Assembly (NCBI GenBank): GCA_021160985.1
Contig: JAGHBN010000123.1
Location: 1-30,965 of the forward strand
Source: Thermococcus sp.
Lineage (GTDB): Archaea > Methanobacteriota_B > Thermococci > Thermococcales > Thermococcaceae
Direction: 5' to 3'
DNA length: 30,965 bases
Part shown: positions 19,942 through 27,248 of the stretch, piece after piece
Numbering within the stretch: position 1 is the first letter of the stretch
How the letters are laid out: each line of letters begins with the position of its first letter
The notes under the pieces: model-generated
Told to the model about the DNA's origin: nothing
The model's input: the letters and a program-made list of their open reading frames with translations, nothing else
Database searches by the model: none
Made by a program: the position numbers and the translations under genes

Positions 19942-21282
19942 TCACATGCCCCCGCTCACGGCGAGCTCGATAATCTTCCTAATCTCGACCAGGAACTCCA
20001 TCGGTATGTCCTTGAGCATCGGTTCGAGGAAGCCCTTGACTATGAGCTGGGTCGCCTTCTCCTCGTCTAGTCCCCTGCTCATGAGGTAGAAGAGCTCCTC
20101 GTCGCGTATCTTGCCGATAGCAGCCTCGTGGCTCAGCTCGGCATCGTCAACCTTGCTGACGAGACCCGGGTAGGTCTCCATCGTGGCCCTGTCGCTGAGG
20201 AGCAGGGCGTCACAGCTTATGTGGCCCTTGGTCTTCGGCGCCTCTGCCCTTATCACTCCGCGCGTTATAACGGTGCTCTCGTCCATTATGACGGACTTAC
20301 TGGCGTTTATTCCCGCCGCCCCTTTGCCACGGAGGTACATCTCTCCTCCGAGGTCAACAAACCAGTCCTTCTGGCCGAGCAGAATGCCGTTCAGCTCTAC
20401 GTAGCCGTTCTCCTCGACCCAGTACTTCGGATTCGCGACGTTGCTCTTGCCCGTTCCGAGGCCGACGGTGGTGTTGATGAAGCGCGCTCCCTTCCCATCC
20501 CTGGCCCTCGTCATGGGCCTCGTGTGAACGTACTCCGGCCAGTTCTGGAGCACGGTGAGCTGGGCTTTAGCTCCCTCGTGGAGGTATGCCTCGGTCATGT
20601 CGAGGTGGAGGGAGTGCTTGACGAGTATCGGAGCGGTACAGCCCTCTATGAGGTGGAACTCGGTGTTGGGCTCGGCGATTATGATTATGTGAGGTGCCTG
20701 AGCCAATGCACTCTCCTGGATGAGGAAGAACAGGTGGAGCGGGAACGGAACCTTGAGTCCCTCCTTGACGTAGAGGAAGATTCCGCCGTTCCATACTGCA
20801 GTGTGATAAGCGGTCAGCTTGCTCTCGTCAACGCTGAAGAGCTTGAGGAAGTGCTCCTTGACAATATCTGGGTACTTTCTGACGGCCTCCTCCGTCGGGA
20901 GGACGATTAGCCCCTTCTTTGCCCACTCCTGGAGGAACTGGTTGTAGATGACGCCAGTGTCGGTCTGAACTGCCAATCCTGCTATGTACTTCTGCTCGAC
21001 CTCTGAAATGCCGAGCCTGTCGAGGAGGGCCTTCATTTCCGGCGGGAGGTCGTCGAGGCTCTCGATGTTCTCAGGGATGCCTTCCACCTCGGGCTTCGCT
21101 ATGAACCGGAGGAGCTCCTCCTCGCTTATGACAGGGTCGTTGAGCGGAGCTTTTTCGAAGGCCTCCAAAGCTTTGTACCTTATCCTCGTCATCCACTCTG
21201 GTTCCCTGTTCCTCTTTGCCAGCTCCTCAATCTGGTTCTCGATTATCGCCTTAGCGTCGCTAATGGTTATCGTTTCAGTCAT
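19942..21282 (-). CDS. sufD: Iron-sulfur cluster assembly scaffold SufB/SufD family protein
   Basis: With SufC this forms the scaffold on which Fe-S clusters are built, the main assembly system of Thermococcales and needed for the hydrogenase and ferredoxins. The 446-residue protein has an alpha-helical N-terminal part (to about 130) and the beta-helix core of the family (IIIIAEPNTEFHLIEGCTAP, MDESTVITRGVIRAEAPKTK, GHISCDALLLSDRATMETYP). The C-terminal LSHEAAIGKIRDEELFYLMSRGLDEE region is where SufB/D dimerise. It has both a Cys (HISCD) and a His (SHEAA) at the positions linked with cluster building, so it mixes SufB and SufD traits; archaea with one such gene may use a homodimer. ATG 21282 overlaps the sufC stop as ATGA, with GGAGGTGGGAG upstream. 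Confidence 0.92.
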   Translation of the reverse strand: MTETITISDAKAIIENQIEELAKRNREPEWMTRIRYKALEAFEKAPLNDPVISEEELLRFIAKPEVEGIPENIESLDDLPPEMKALLDRLGISEVEQKYIAGLAVQTDTGVIYNQFLQEWAKKGLIVLPTEEAVRKYPDIVKEHFLKLFSVDESKLTAYHTAVWNGGIFLYVKEGLKVPFPLHLFFLIQESALAQAPHIIIIAEPNTEFHLIEGCTAPILVKHSLHLDMTEAYLHEGAKAQLTVLQNWPEYVHTRPMTRARDGKGARFINTTVGLGTGKSNVANPKYWVEENGYVELNGILLGQKDWFVDLGGEMYLRGKGAAGINASKSVIMDESTVITRGVIRAEAPKTKGHISCDALLLSDRATMETYPGLVSKVDDAELSHEAAIGKIRDEELFYLMSRGLDEEKATQLIVKGFLEPMLKDIPMEFLVEIRKIIELAVSGGM

Positions 21283-22019
21283 GCTCCCACCTCCCCGAAT
21301 ATTCCGGCGAAGCCCTCTCTGTCTATCCTGTCCACGAGCTCTCCTCCGCCGGTTCTCACAATCCTGCCGTCCTTCATGACGTGGACGGTGATGCTCTCCC
21401 TGTCTATGTGCTGGAGGATTCTGCCGTAGTGGGTTATCAGGAGTATTGCAATTCCCTTCCTGTGGAGCTCTTCGATTTTCCTGCTGATCAGACTTAGGGA
21501 GTCAACGTCAACACCGCTGTCCGGCTCGTCCAGAATCAAAAGTTTGGGCTCGATAAGGGCTGCCTGAAGGAGTTCAAGCCGCTTCCTCTCTCCGCCGGAG
21601 AATCCGACGTTGACGAAGCGGTGCAGGTCTTCCTCCTTAAACCAGAACTCCCGGGCCTTCTCGACTATCAGGTCGTAGGCCTCAACCGGGTCAAGCCCCT
21701 TGAGCTCGACCAGAACCTGCTGGAGGAACTCGATTATCTTAACGCCCTCGACCTCCGGAGGGTGCTGGAAGGCGAGCATTATACCCCTCCGAACCCTTTC
21801 GTGGGGACCGAGGCCGGTTACCTCCTCACCATCGAGGATTATCTTCCCCCCCTTCACTTTGTACTTCGGGTGACCCGCTATTGTGAGCGCCAGTGTTGAC
21901 TTTCCGGAGCCGTTGGGGCCCATGACAACGTGGAACTCACCGGGGTTAACTTCCAGGTCAACGCCCTTGAGTATCTCTTTGTGGTCGACGTTCACGTGAA
22001 GGTTATCAACTTTGAGCAT
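21279..22019 (-). CDS. sufC: Fe-S assembly ATPase SufC
   Basis: The 246-residue ABC-type ATPase drives shape changes in the SufB/D scaffold and has no membrane partner. Walker A is GPNGSGKST at residues 34-42, the Q-loop FQHPPEVEG, the signature FSGGERKRLE, Walker B LLILDEPDSGVD, and the H-loop THYGRI. I chose ATG 22019 (MLKVDNLHV), preceded by GGAGGTGAG; the frame is open 23 codons further but that stretch contains the TATA box. It is first in a two-gene operon with the scaffold gene and shares the ATGA overlap. All motifs are intact. Confidence 0.96.
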   Translation of the reverse strand: MLKVDNLHVNVDHKEILKGVDLEVNPGEFHVVMGPNGSGKSTLALTIAGHPKYKVKGGKIILDGEEVTGLGPHERVRRGIMLAFQHPPEVEGVKIIEFLQQVLVELKGLDPVEAYDLIVEKAREFWFKEEDLHRFVNVGFSGGERKRLELLQAALIEPKLLILDEPDSGVDVDSLSLISRKIEELHRKGIAILLITHYGRILQHIDRESITVHVMKDGRIVRTGGGELVDRIDREGFAGIFGEVGA

Positions 22020-22052
22020 TAGCTCACCTCCGTGGGTAACGTATGTGGGACG

Positions 22053-22062
22053 TTTTTTAAGC
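22053..22062 (-). promoter_or_regulatory. TATA box of the suf operon
   Basis: GCTTAAAAAA on the minus strand, 34-43 bases from the sufC ATG; the leader would be short and carry GGAGGTG. Confidence 0.55.
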
Positions 22063-22122
22063 ATTGCTGGACACAGATGTGAACTCAAAAACGGGGGTTA
22101 AAAAGCTAAGAAAAATAGAGTT

Positions 22123-24024
22123 TTAGTGGCTAAGGGGCAGGGCCTCGCGGATCTTCCTTAGGAGTTCTTCCTTGGCGGGTGAGTCCTCCAGAGCTATTTC
22201 AAGCACTTCGTCAATCCTCTCTACCGGGTGAATCTGTATCTTCTCCGCCTTGTCGGGGCTGAGGAAGACATCCTTCTCGTTGGCCTTGGGGATTATGACC
22301 TTCCTTATGCCCGCCTCGATTGCAGCTTCAATCTTCGGCGTTGCGCCGCCTATCGGCAGGACTTCACCGCGCACGCTCAGTGATCCGGTCATGGCAACGT
22401 CCTGTCTTATCGGGATGTTTTCGAGGGTGGAGATGACCGCTGTCGCGACGCTTATGCTGGCGGAGTCGCCTTCAACCCCCTCGTAGGTCTGGAGGAACTG
22501 GACGTGGATATCGTACCTGCTGATGTCCTCGCCCTTGTAGCGCTTGATGATTGCCGAGACGTTCTGCACGGCCTCCTTCGCTATCTCACCGAGCTTTCCG
22601 GTGACTATGATTTTGCCCTCCTCCTTACTCGCCGCTGGGGCTACAACGGCCTCAATAGGGAGGACTATACCGCTCTGCTCACCTATGACGGCCAAACCGT
22701 TCACCCGCCCGATTTCTCCACCTTCGGTCTTTATGACCTGGTATTCCTTCTTGTTCTCGATGTACCAGTCGGCGAGCTGCTTTTCGAGGGGCTTTGCCAT
22801 TCTCATGGCCTCAAGCACGTCTTCCCTCTCAACGATGTTCTTGCCCTTCTTGACGGCAATATCACCGGCGGCCCTCACAATACCGCCGAGGTCGCGGAGG
22901 CGGAGCGTCAGGTGCCCCTTTCTGCCGCCCCTTCTCTGAGCCTCTCTGACTATCTCCTCCACAGCTTCCCTGGTGAAGTGGGGTATCTTTCCATCGCGCT
23001 TCACCTCCTGCGCCACGAACTGGACGAGCCTTTTCCTGTTCTCGATGGTGTCCGGCATCGTGGTGCGCATGTACACTTCGTATCCGTAACCCCTGATTCT
23101 GGAGCGAAGCGCCGGATGCATCTTATCTACCGTGTCGAGGTTTCCTGCCGCGACGAGGATGAAATCACACGGCACAGGCTCCGTGCGGACCATTGCACCG
23201 CTTGACATCTCGCTCTGGCCGGTTATTGGGAACTTCTTCTCCTGCATGGCCGTTAGGAGGCTCTGCTGCATTTTGAGGCTCAGCGTCGCTATCTCGTCGA
23301 TGAAGAGAACTCCCCTGTGGGCGCGGTGGATCATACCGGGCTCAACGCGCTCGTGGGCAGGCGTACCAAGACCGCCGCTCTGGAAGGGGTCGTGGCGGAC
23401 GTCTCCGAGGAGGGCTCCGGCGTGTGCCCCGGTGGCATCTACGAACGGCGCCTTGTTTCTTCCGCAGTTGTCTATGAGGAGCTTGGGAACGAGGACGCTG
23501 CTCCTTAGGCGCATGTTGGAGAGGGCCATGATGGTTAGGATTATCACGAAGAGCCCCATGAGGAGCGTGGTCGCGCTGAACTGCAGGAAGAGGGCCATCA
23601 TCACGGTGAAGATCACGAGAAGGAGGATGTACGATTTAACGCTCTCCTGGCTCTTTGCCTTTTCCCTGTACCTCTCCACTATCCTTCTGCCCTGGCACGC
23701 GGGAACCGTCTTGATCTTCGGCATGTTTTCGTCTTCGGGATTTGGAAAGACGAGGATGTCTTCCAGATTCTCTGTTGGGAGGAGCTCGGCCATTGCCTGG
23801 CCCAGCATTGATTTTCCCGTTCCTGGCTCACCAATTAGGAGAACGTGTCTCTTCTGATTTGCGTCAGTCTTTATTATTTCAACCGCATGTTCCTGTCCGA
23901 TAACCTGGTCTATGAGCTTCTCGGGAACTTTAATTTCCTCCGTGGTCTCGAATTCAATGCCTAGGTCCAGCTTTTCCTCATACTCCCTGGGGCTTGGACC
24001 CTTAATCTCACTTCCCTCGCTCAT
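22123..24024 (-). CDS. lonB: Membrane-anchored ATP-dependent protease LonB
   Basis: This 633-residue AAA+ protease is the archaeal Lon, bound to the inner face of the membrane and responsible for general protein turnover. Walker A is GEPGTGKS (65-72). Two membrane helices (about 131-149 and 152-169) are inserted in the AAA+ module between Walker A and Walker B, and Walker B is GVLFIDEI (238-245). The sensor and lid region is followed by the S16 protease domain with EGDSAS (catalytic Ser523) and GGATPK (catalytic Lys564). No N-terminal LAN domain and no intein are present, although Lon genes of some Thermococcales relatives carry inteins. The ATG follows GAGAGGTAATAG. The gene stands alone behind the suf operon with its own TATA box. 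Confidence 0.97.
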   Translation of the reverse strand: MSEGSEIKGPSPREYEEKLDLGIEFETTEEIKVPEKLIDQVIGQEHAVEIIKTDANQKRHVLLIGEPGTGKSMLGQAMAELLPTENLEDILVFPNPEDENMPKIKTVPACQGRRIVERYREKAKSQESVKSYILLLVIFTVMMALFLQFSATTLLMGLFVIILTIMALSNMRLRSSVLVPKLLIDNCGRNKAPFVDATGAHAGALLGDVRHDPFQSGGLGTPAHERVEPGMIHRAHRGVLFIDEIATLSLKMQQSLLTAMQEKKFPITGQSEMSSGAMVRTEPVPCDFILVAAGNLDTVDKMHPALRSRIRGYGYEVYMRTTMPDTIENRKRLVQFVAQEVKRDGKIPHFTREAVEEIVREAQRRGGRKGHLTLRLRDLGGIVRAAGDIAVKKGKNIVEREDVLEAMRMAKPLEKQLADWYIENKKEYQVIKTEGGEIGRVNGLAVIGEQSGIVLPIEAVVAPAASKEEGKIIVTGKLGEIAKEAVQNVSAIIKRYKGEDISRYDIHVQFLQTYEGVEGDSASISVATAVISTLENIPIRQDVAMTGSLSVRGEVLPIGGATPKIEAAIEAGIRKVIIPKANEKDVFLSPDKAEKIQIHPVERIDEVLEIALEDSPAKEELLRKIREALPLSH

Positions 24025-24066
24025 CTCTATTACCTCTCTCCCTCTCTACTCCGTGGTAGGCTGGCT

Positions 24067-24076
24067 GATTTATAAC
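24067..24076 (-). promoter_or_regulatory. TATA box of lonB
   Basis: AGTTATAAAT on the minus strand, 43-52 bases from the lonB ATG. On the plus strand the same bases read ATTTATAACT, 64-73 bases before the next gene, so one symmetric element might serve both directions. Confidence 0.5.
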
Positions 24077-24139
24077 TTTTTTGAGAACGGGAAAAAACTA
24101 AAATAGGTCTTGAGGCCCATAACCCTTGGTGGGACCAAG

Positions 24140-24928
24140 ATGAAGGTGGAAGATCACATCATGTTCACGGCAGTTCACGGGGATTGGAAGGTTGGCGAAA
24201 GGCTGAATGAGATGGAAAACGAGAAAGTGGCCCACTTCCTCGCGAAACTCTCCAACACTGTAAGCATAAAGGTTCCGGCGTACCTTACCGAGGTTATGGA
24301 CGTTGATGGAATCGTGAATCTAGCCAGAGACCTTGGTGACGGAGAGGTGAGCGACGTCGTTGTGCTGTTAAAGTCGCCAGGGACATCAAGAAAACTTGGC
24401 CAGTTCATTCATGAGGACGACAAGAAGCTGAAGAAACTCCTCCTCGATGTTGCCAAGGCCCTCCTGGTTAGGGAGGCTCTCTCCTCTAAGCTCCAGATTA
24501 CATACCCTGAGGGAGTTCTCACCGAACTGAAGGTGGATCCTCCCTTTGAGGAGGAGCACATAAACTTCACGGCCAAGCACGGCAAGTGGATAGCCGTCAG
24601 GAGGCTTATCATAGATGACAAAACCCCGATGGCCGACGTTGCGAGGCTCCTTGCTGCAATAAACGAGAGCCTAACCCTGAAGATTCCGGTATATGCGGGG
24701 ATAGATGTGGAGGGGATTGAGGGGTACTTCTCCGAGTTCAAAAAGGTGAAGAAGGCGGATCTGCCCAAGGTTGTCGAGAAATGCCTTGAGTTCCCGGCGG
24801 AGGAGTACGCGCCGGCCGAGTTCGTGGAACACGCCCGGATATATGCTCTCAGGAAGTGTCTGGAGAGGATAGGCCTTTCACTCGACTTCCCGGCCAAGAG
24901 CCTTGAGAAGTACCTGGAGAAGAAATGA
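24140..24928 (+). CDS. DUF2666-like protein with two repeated domains
   Basis: The 262-residue soluble protein is an internal duplication. Copy 1 starts VEDHIMFTAVHGDWKVGERL (about residue 3) and copy 2 FEEEHINFTAKHGKWIAVRR (about residue 142). In each copy this is followed by a DVAxLLA/HFLAKLS helix, then IPVYAGIDVEGI in copy 2 or VPAYLTEVMDVDGI in copy 1, then a helical end with conserved leucines. This layout fits the archaeal DUF2666 family, whose function is unknown (family name from memory). No catalytic or membrane motif is visible. I chose ATG 24140 (MKVEDHIM) for the GGTGGGACC site; the frame is open 10 codons upstream. A C/D RNA starts 12 bases behind its stop. Confidence 0.75.
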   Translation: MKVEDHIMFTAVHGDWKVGERLNEMENEKVAHFLAKLSNTVSIKVPAYLTEVMDVDGIVNLARDLGDGEVSDVVVLLKSPGTSRKLGQFIHEDDKKLKKLLLDVAKALLVREALSSKLQITYPEGVLTELKVDPPFEEEHINFTAKHGKWIAVRRLIIDDKTPMADVARLLAAINESLTLKIPVYAGIDVEGIEGYFSEFKKVKKADLPKVVEKCLEFPAEEYAPAEFVEHARIYALRKCLERIGLSLDFPAKSLEKYLEKK

Positions 24929-24939
24929 ACTGGAGGATA

Positions 24940-25002
24940 GTGATGAGGCCGAGGACACCCGAGCGGTGCCCCAGCCGCTATGAGGAGTCTTCGCTTCGCT
25001 GA
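24940..25002 (+). ncRNA. C/D box guide RNA with a stem between D' and C'
   Basis: The order is box C GTGATGA (24940-24946), 12 nt guide GGCCGAGGACAC, box D' CCGA (24959-24962), stem GCGG (24963-24966) with CCGC (24975-24978) closing an 8-nt loop, box C' ATGAGGA (24980-24986), 12 nt guide GTCTTCGCTTCG, and box D CTGA (24999-25002). ATA and TAT flank C and D as a weak end stem. Both guides are exactly 12 nt. D' and C' are variant boxes, and the 16-17 nt between them is longer than the usual 3-8. The 4 bp stem would make this inner motif a true kink-turn rather than a K-loop. No TATA box lies directly upstream, so the RNA may be cut out of a DUF2666-ridA transcript. Target not identified. Confidence 0.75.
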
Positions 25003-25017
25003 TATGGAGGTGGTACT

Positions 25018-25398
25018 GTGAAGGAGATCGTCTTTACGGAAAGGGCTCCCAGGCCGATAGGGCCCTACAGCCAGGCAATACTGGCAGAGGGGCGCTTTCT
25101 ATTTGTTTCCGGGCAGATACCAATAGACCCTGAAACGGGGGAACTCGTGGACGGCCCGATAGAGGAGCAGGCAGGGAGGGCAATAGAGAACTTCCTCGCG
25201 GTTGTTGAAGCCGCAGGTGGAAGTGCGGAGAACGTCGTCAAAGTGACGGTCTACATAAAGGATATGGGGCTCTATTCAAGGTTCAACGAGGTTTACGAGA
25301 AGTACTTCTCCACGTCAAAACCTGCCAGGGCCGTGGTGGAGGTTTCAGAGCTCCCAAAGGGTGTGGATGTGGAGATCGAAGGAATTGCCGTCCTCTGA
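25018..25398 (+). CDS. ridA: RidA family enamine/imine deaminase
   Basis: This 126-residue protein of the YjgF/YER057c/UK114 family hydrolyses reactive 2-aminoacrylate and related enamines released by PLP enzymes, protecting the cell; it acts as a trimer in the cytoplasm. Family marks are APRPIGPYSQAI at the start, LFVSGQIPIDPETGELV, VVKVTVYIKDM, and the C-terminal PARAVVEVSELPKGVDVEIE with the substrate-binding Arg. It starts at GTG 25018, with GGAGGTGG at 25006-25013. That ribosome site lies only three bases behind box D of the C/D RNA, so RNA processing and ridA translation could affect each other. The JAMM gene follows after 21 bases. Confidence 0.95.
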   Translation: MKEIVFTERAPRPIGPYSQAILAEGRFLFVSGQIPIDPETGELVDGPIEEQAGRAIENFLAVVEAAGGSAENVVKVTVYIKDMGLYSRFNEVYEKYFSTSKPARAVVEVSELPKGVDVEIEGIAVL

Positions 25399-25419
25399 TA
25401 ACATTTTTTGGTGCTCCGC

Positions 25420-25791
25420 ATGGCCATCGTCAGGATCAGGAGGGAACTTCTGGATTATCTTCTACAGCTGGCCAGGGACTTCTATCCGAACGAATTCGCG
25501 GGGTTCCTCCGTGAAAGGGACGGTGTCTTTGAGGAGGTATTGATGGCCCCGGATCCCCATTTTGGCAGGAGTTCGGCCTTTTTCAACACCTGGATGCTTC
25601 CCATGGACGACTCAATAAAGGGTACGGTCCACTCGCACCCCGGCCCCAGCACATGGCCCTCCCGGGCTGATCTCCACTTCTTTTCCAAATTTGGAGGAGT
25701 GCACTTAATAATAGCTTATCCTTTTGATGAAAACTCCGTAAGGGCATATCTGAGCGATGGAACTCCAATACCATTTGAGGTTATTGAGTGA
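25420..25791 (+). CDS. JAMM/MPN+ metalloprotease (desampylase-like)
   Basis: The 123-residue protein is a single JAMM domain with the full zinc site: Glu25 in PNEFAGFL and the HxH-x7-SxxD motif, His71, His73, Ser81 and Asp84. Archaeal enzymes of this size (HvJAMM1, PfJAMM1) remove ubiquitin-like SAMP proteins from lysines and sulfur-carrier fusions, so this is probably a desampylase. ATG 25420 (MAIVRIRRELL) was chosen for the GGTG site 6 bases upstream; an in-frame GTG at 25408 precedes it. It is close enough to ridA for co-transcription, but the two functions have no known link. Confidence 0.92.
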   Translation: MAIVRIRRELLDYLLQLARDFYPNEFAGFLRERDGVFEEVLMAPDPHFGRSSAFFNTWMLPMDDSIKGTVHSHPGPSTWPSRADLHFFSKFGGVHLIIAYPFDENSVRAYLSDGTPIPFEVIE

Positions 25792-25800
25792 TTCATGTGA

Positions 25801-25812
25801 AAACTTTTAAGC
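25801..25812 (+). promoter_or_regulatory. TATA box of the ArsR-type regulator gene
   Basis: AAACTTTTAAGC lies 34-45 bases before GTG 25846. The transcription start would be near 25832, just before the GGTGGTGCC ribosome site. Confidence 0.55.
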
Positions 25813-25845
25813 TTGAACACCCTAATTTTCTTTCGGTGGTGCCCC

Positions 25846-26223
25846 GTGAAGCTGAGAGAGGCTATTGAAACTCTTGACGAGAAGCAGAAAATGACAGTTC
25901 TCAGGAGTTATGAACGTGAAGGGATTCCCGACCTCGATCTTGAGGTGGAAACCGGGGTGGACAGAAAGGTTCTGGAGTTTCTCAAGGCAATCTCGAATCC
26001 CCTGAGGTTCCAGCTCCTCAAGCTGCTAAGCAAGGGGTGGCTGTGCGTCTGCGTAATCGCCGGTGTATTAGACAGAGACCAGACACTCATAAGCCACCAC
26101 CTCAGAACCCTTAAAGAGGTCGGCCTGATCCTTGAGAAGAAGGTTGGAAAAATGCACTTCTACAGGACTGACGTTGAGAAGTTTGAGAAGTACCTCGAGG
26201 CTGTAAAATCGGAAATTCTGTGA
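25846..26223 (+). CDS. ArsR-family winged-helix regulator
   Basis: This 125-residue dimeric DNA-binding protein has a helical lead of about 45 residues (LREAIETLDEKQKMTVLRSY), then an ArsR winged helix: KAISNPLRFQLLKLLSKGWLCVCVIAGVL, recognition helix DRDQTLISHHLRTLKEVGLI, and wing EKKVGKMHFYRTD. The sequence WLCVC corresponds to the ELCVC metal-binding box of ArsR/SmtB sensors, so the two Cys could bind a metal or act as a redox switch, although the Glu is replaced by Trp. I chose GTG 25846, with GGTGGTGCC just upstream and the TATA box at 25801-25812; the frame is open 11 codons earlier. A MazG-like gene follows after 9 bases, probably in the same transcript. Confidence 0.88.
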   Translation: MKLREAIETLDEKQKMTVLRSYEREGIPDLDLEVETGVDRKVLEFLKAISNPLRFQLLKLLSKGWLCVCVIAGVLDRDQTLISHHLRTLKEVGLILEKKVGKMHFYRTDVEKFEKYLEAVKSEIL

Positions 26224-26232
26224 GGGGTCTCA

Positions 26233-26535
26233 ATGAACGAACTTCAGAGGCGGGTTGATGAACTCATCTCCGAATTTGGGGGCTACTGGCCCCCTTTCGA
26301 GATGTTGGTGGCGATTGTTGAGGAAATCGGCGAGCTTTCAGATGTGTTGTTGCGCCTCGAGGGCTCCAAAGGTCTGGCTTCTCCGGAAGAACTGAAGGAA
26401 GAGCTTGGAGACGTAATGTTTGCCCTTGCCTGCCTCGCTAATCACTACGGTATAGACCTTTTTGAGGCGTTGAGTGCCAGCATTGATAAGTATAAGTCCC
26501 GGGACGGGCACAGGTGGAAAGGTGGCACTACCTGA
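26233..26535 (+). CDS. MazG-like nucleotide pyrophosphohydrolase
   Basis: The 100-residue single-domain all-alpha NTP pyrophosphatase would convert an NTP or dNTP to the NMP and PPi with Mg2+. Its metal-binding motifs are EEIGE (residues 30-34) and EELGD (56-60), the EExxE and ExxD pair of MazG. The preceding YWPPFEMLVAIV and following VMFALACLANHYGIDL helices fit the fold. It likely cleans the nucleotide pool of abnormal triphosphates; the substrate is not predictable. It starts at ATG 26233 with TGAGGGGTC upstream and lies 9 bases behind the ArsR-type regulator. Confidence 0.88.
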   Translation: MNELQRRVDELISEFGGYWPPFEMLVAIVEEIGELSDVLLRLEGSKGLASPEELKEELGDVMFALACLANHYGIDLFEALSASIDKYKSRDGHRWKGGTT

Positions 26536-26543
26536 GGGCACAA

Positions 26544-26554
26544 TTGTAATACAA
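26544..26554. repeat. Palindrome TTGTA-A-TACAA, candidate operator of the Lrp-type gene
   Basis: A perfect 5-1-5 palindrome directly upstream of the T/A-rich promoter element at 26562-26577. It shares the TTGTAAT core with the larger inverted repeat at 26581-26600, which raises the chance that both are sites of one protein. Confidence 0.4.
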
Positions 26555-26580
26555 AGTTTCACTTTTTTAAAAATTTTGCG

Positions 26581-26600
26581 AATTACATCATGTTGTAATT
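26581..26600. repeat. Inverted repeat AATTACA-TCATGT-TGTAATT, candidate Lrp operator
   Basis: The arms are 7 bp and perfect, with a 6-base spacer, 20 bases in all. It lies over the likely start of a transcript from the TATA element at 26562-26577 and about 40 bases upstream of a second TATA box (CTTTTATAG near 26638). Lrp/AsnC regulators often bind such sites in their own promoters, so autoregulation is a reasonable inference. Confidence 0.5.
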
Positions 26601-26637
26601 TCTGGAAAGTTTCGACTTGGTAATGATTGAGGAAAAG

Positions 26638-26646
26638 GCTTTTATA
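26638..26646 (+). promoter_or_regulatory. Proximal TATA box of the Lrp-type gene
   Basis: GCTTTTATA is followed by a leader of about 45-50 bases before ATG 26715. The T/A-rich element at 26562-26577 may be a second, distal promoter. Confidence 0.5.
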
Positions 26647-26714
26647 GAGAGAATCAACAGTTATTTGAGTACCTCTCCAATACGTTGAAAAATCTTCAAA
26701 ACGGGGGGTTATGT

Positions 26715-27164
26715 ATGGCCAAGGGGATATCTGAAATAGACATGAAGATACTGAAGCTCCTCTCAAAGAATGCTCGACTTACCTACAAGGAGCTGGCTGA
26801 AATGTTGGGGACAACCCGTCAAAGGGTCTCCAGGAGGATGGACAGGCTGGAGAAGTCTGGGATCGTGAGGAAATACACGGTAATCCCGGATTATGAGGCC
26901 CTCGGATACAGTCATCTGGTGCTTGGTATAACCCTTGGGCCGAGCGTGGACATTGACGAGGTCATTGAGAAGCTCCGCCAGATTGAGGAGGTAAAAGTAA
27001 TAGAGCGGGCCCTTGGGACCCACAACCTGGTACTCCACATTATAGGGCCGAAAGATATGAGAGAGCTCGAGAAGATAATCTCCCGCATTTCAAAGAACAA
27101 TCACGGGCTCGAGAAGATGGACATAACTTTCGTAACTGAGATAGTGAAGTTCGAGACCCTTTGA
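26715..27164 (+). CDS. Lrp/AsnC-family transcription regulator
   Basis: This 149-residue protein has an N-terminal helix-turn-helix (residues 5-60; DMKILKLLSKNARLTYKELAE, GTTRQRVSRRMDRLEKSGIV). A short hinge (RKYTVIPDYEALG) and a C-terminal RAM/AsnC domain of the alpha-beta sandwich type (SHLVLGITLGPSVDIDEVIE, TFVTEIVKFETL) follow. The RAM domain forms octamers and binds amino acids or similar effectors. Thermococcales have many paralogues, and the ligand of this one cannot be told. ATG 26715 (MAKGISEID) follows GGGGGGTT; the frame is open 10 codons upstream. The 180-base upstream gap holds two related palindromes, so it is probably autoregulated. Confidence 0.92.
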   Translation: MAKGISEIDMKILKLLSKNARLTYKELAEMLGTTRQRVSRRMDRLEKSGIVRKYTVIPDYEALGYSHLVLGITLGPSVDIDEVIEKLRQIEEVKVIERALGTHNLVLHIIGPKDMRELEKIISRISKNNHGLEKMDITFVTEIVKFETL

Positions 27165-27248
27165 GGTCAATTTCTTTTACTACTTTCGGCATCCGACGAG
27201 GGAAAGAATAATAAAGCTTTTTTCAGGGAGAGGAGGTAGGTGTAAGTG

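Noticed and set aside
22123..24024. Intein in the Lon protease, as in some Thermococcales relatives
   Set aside because: The protein is 633 residues and continuous from Walker A through the protease domain; no intein splice-site motifs are seen.
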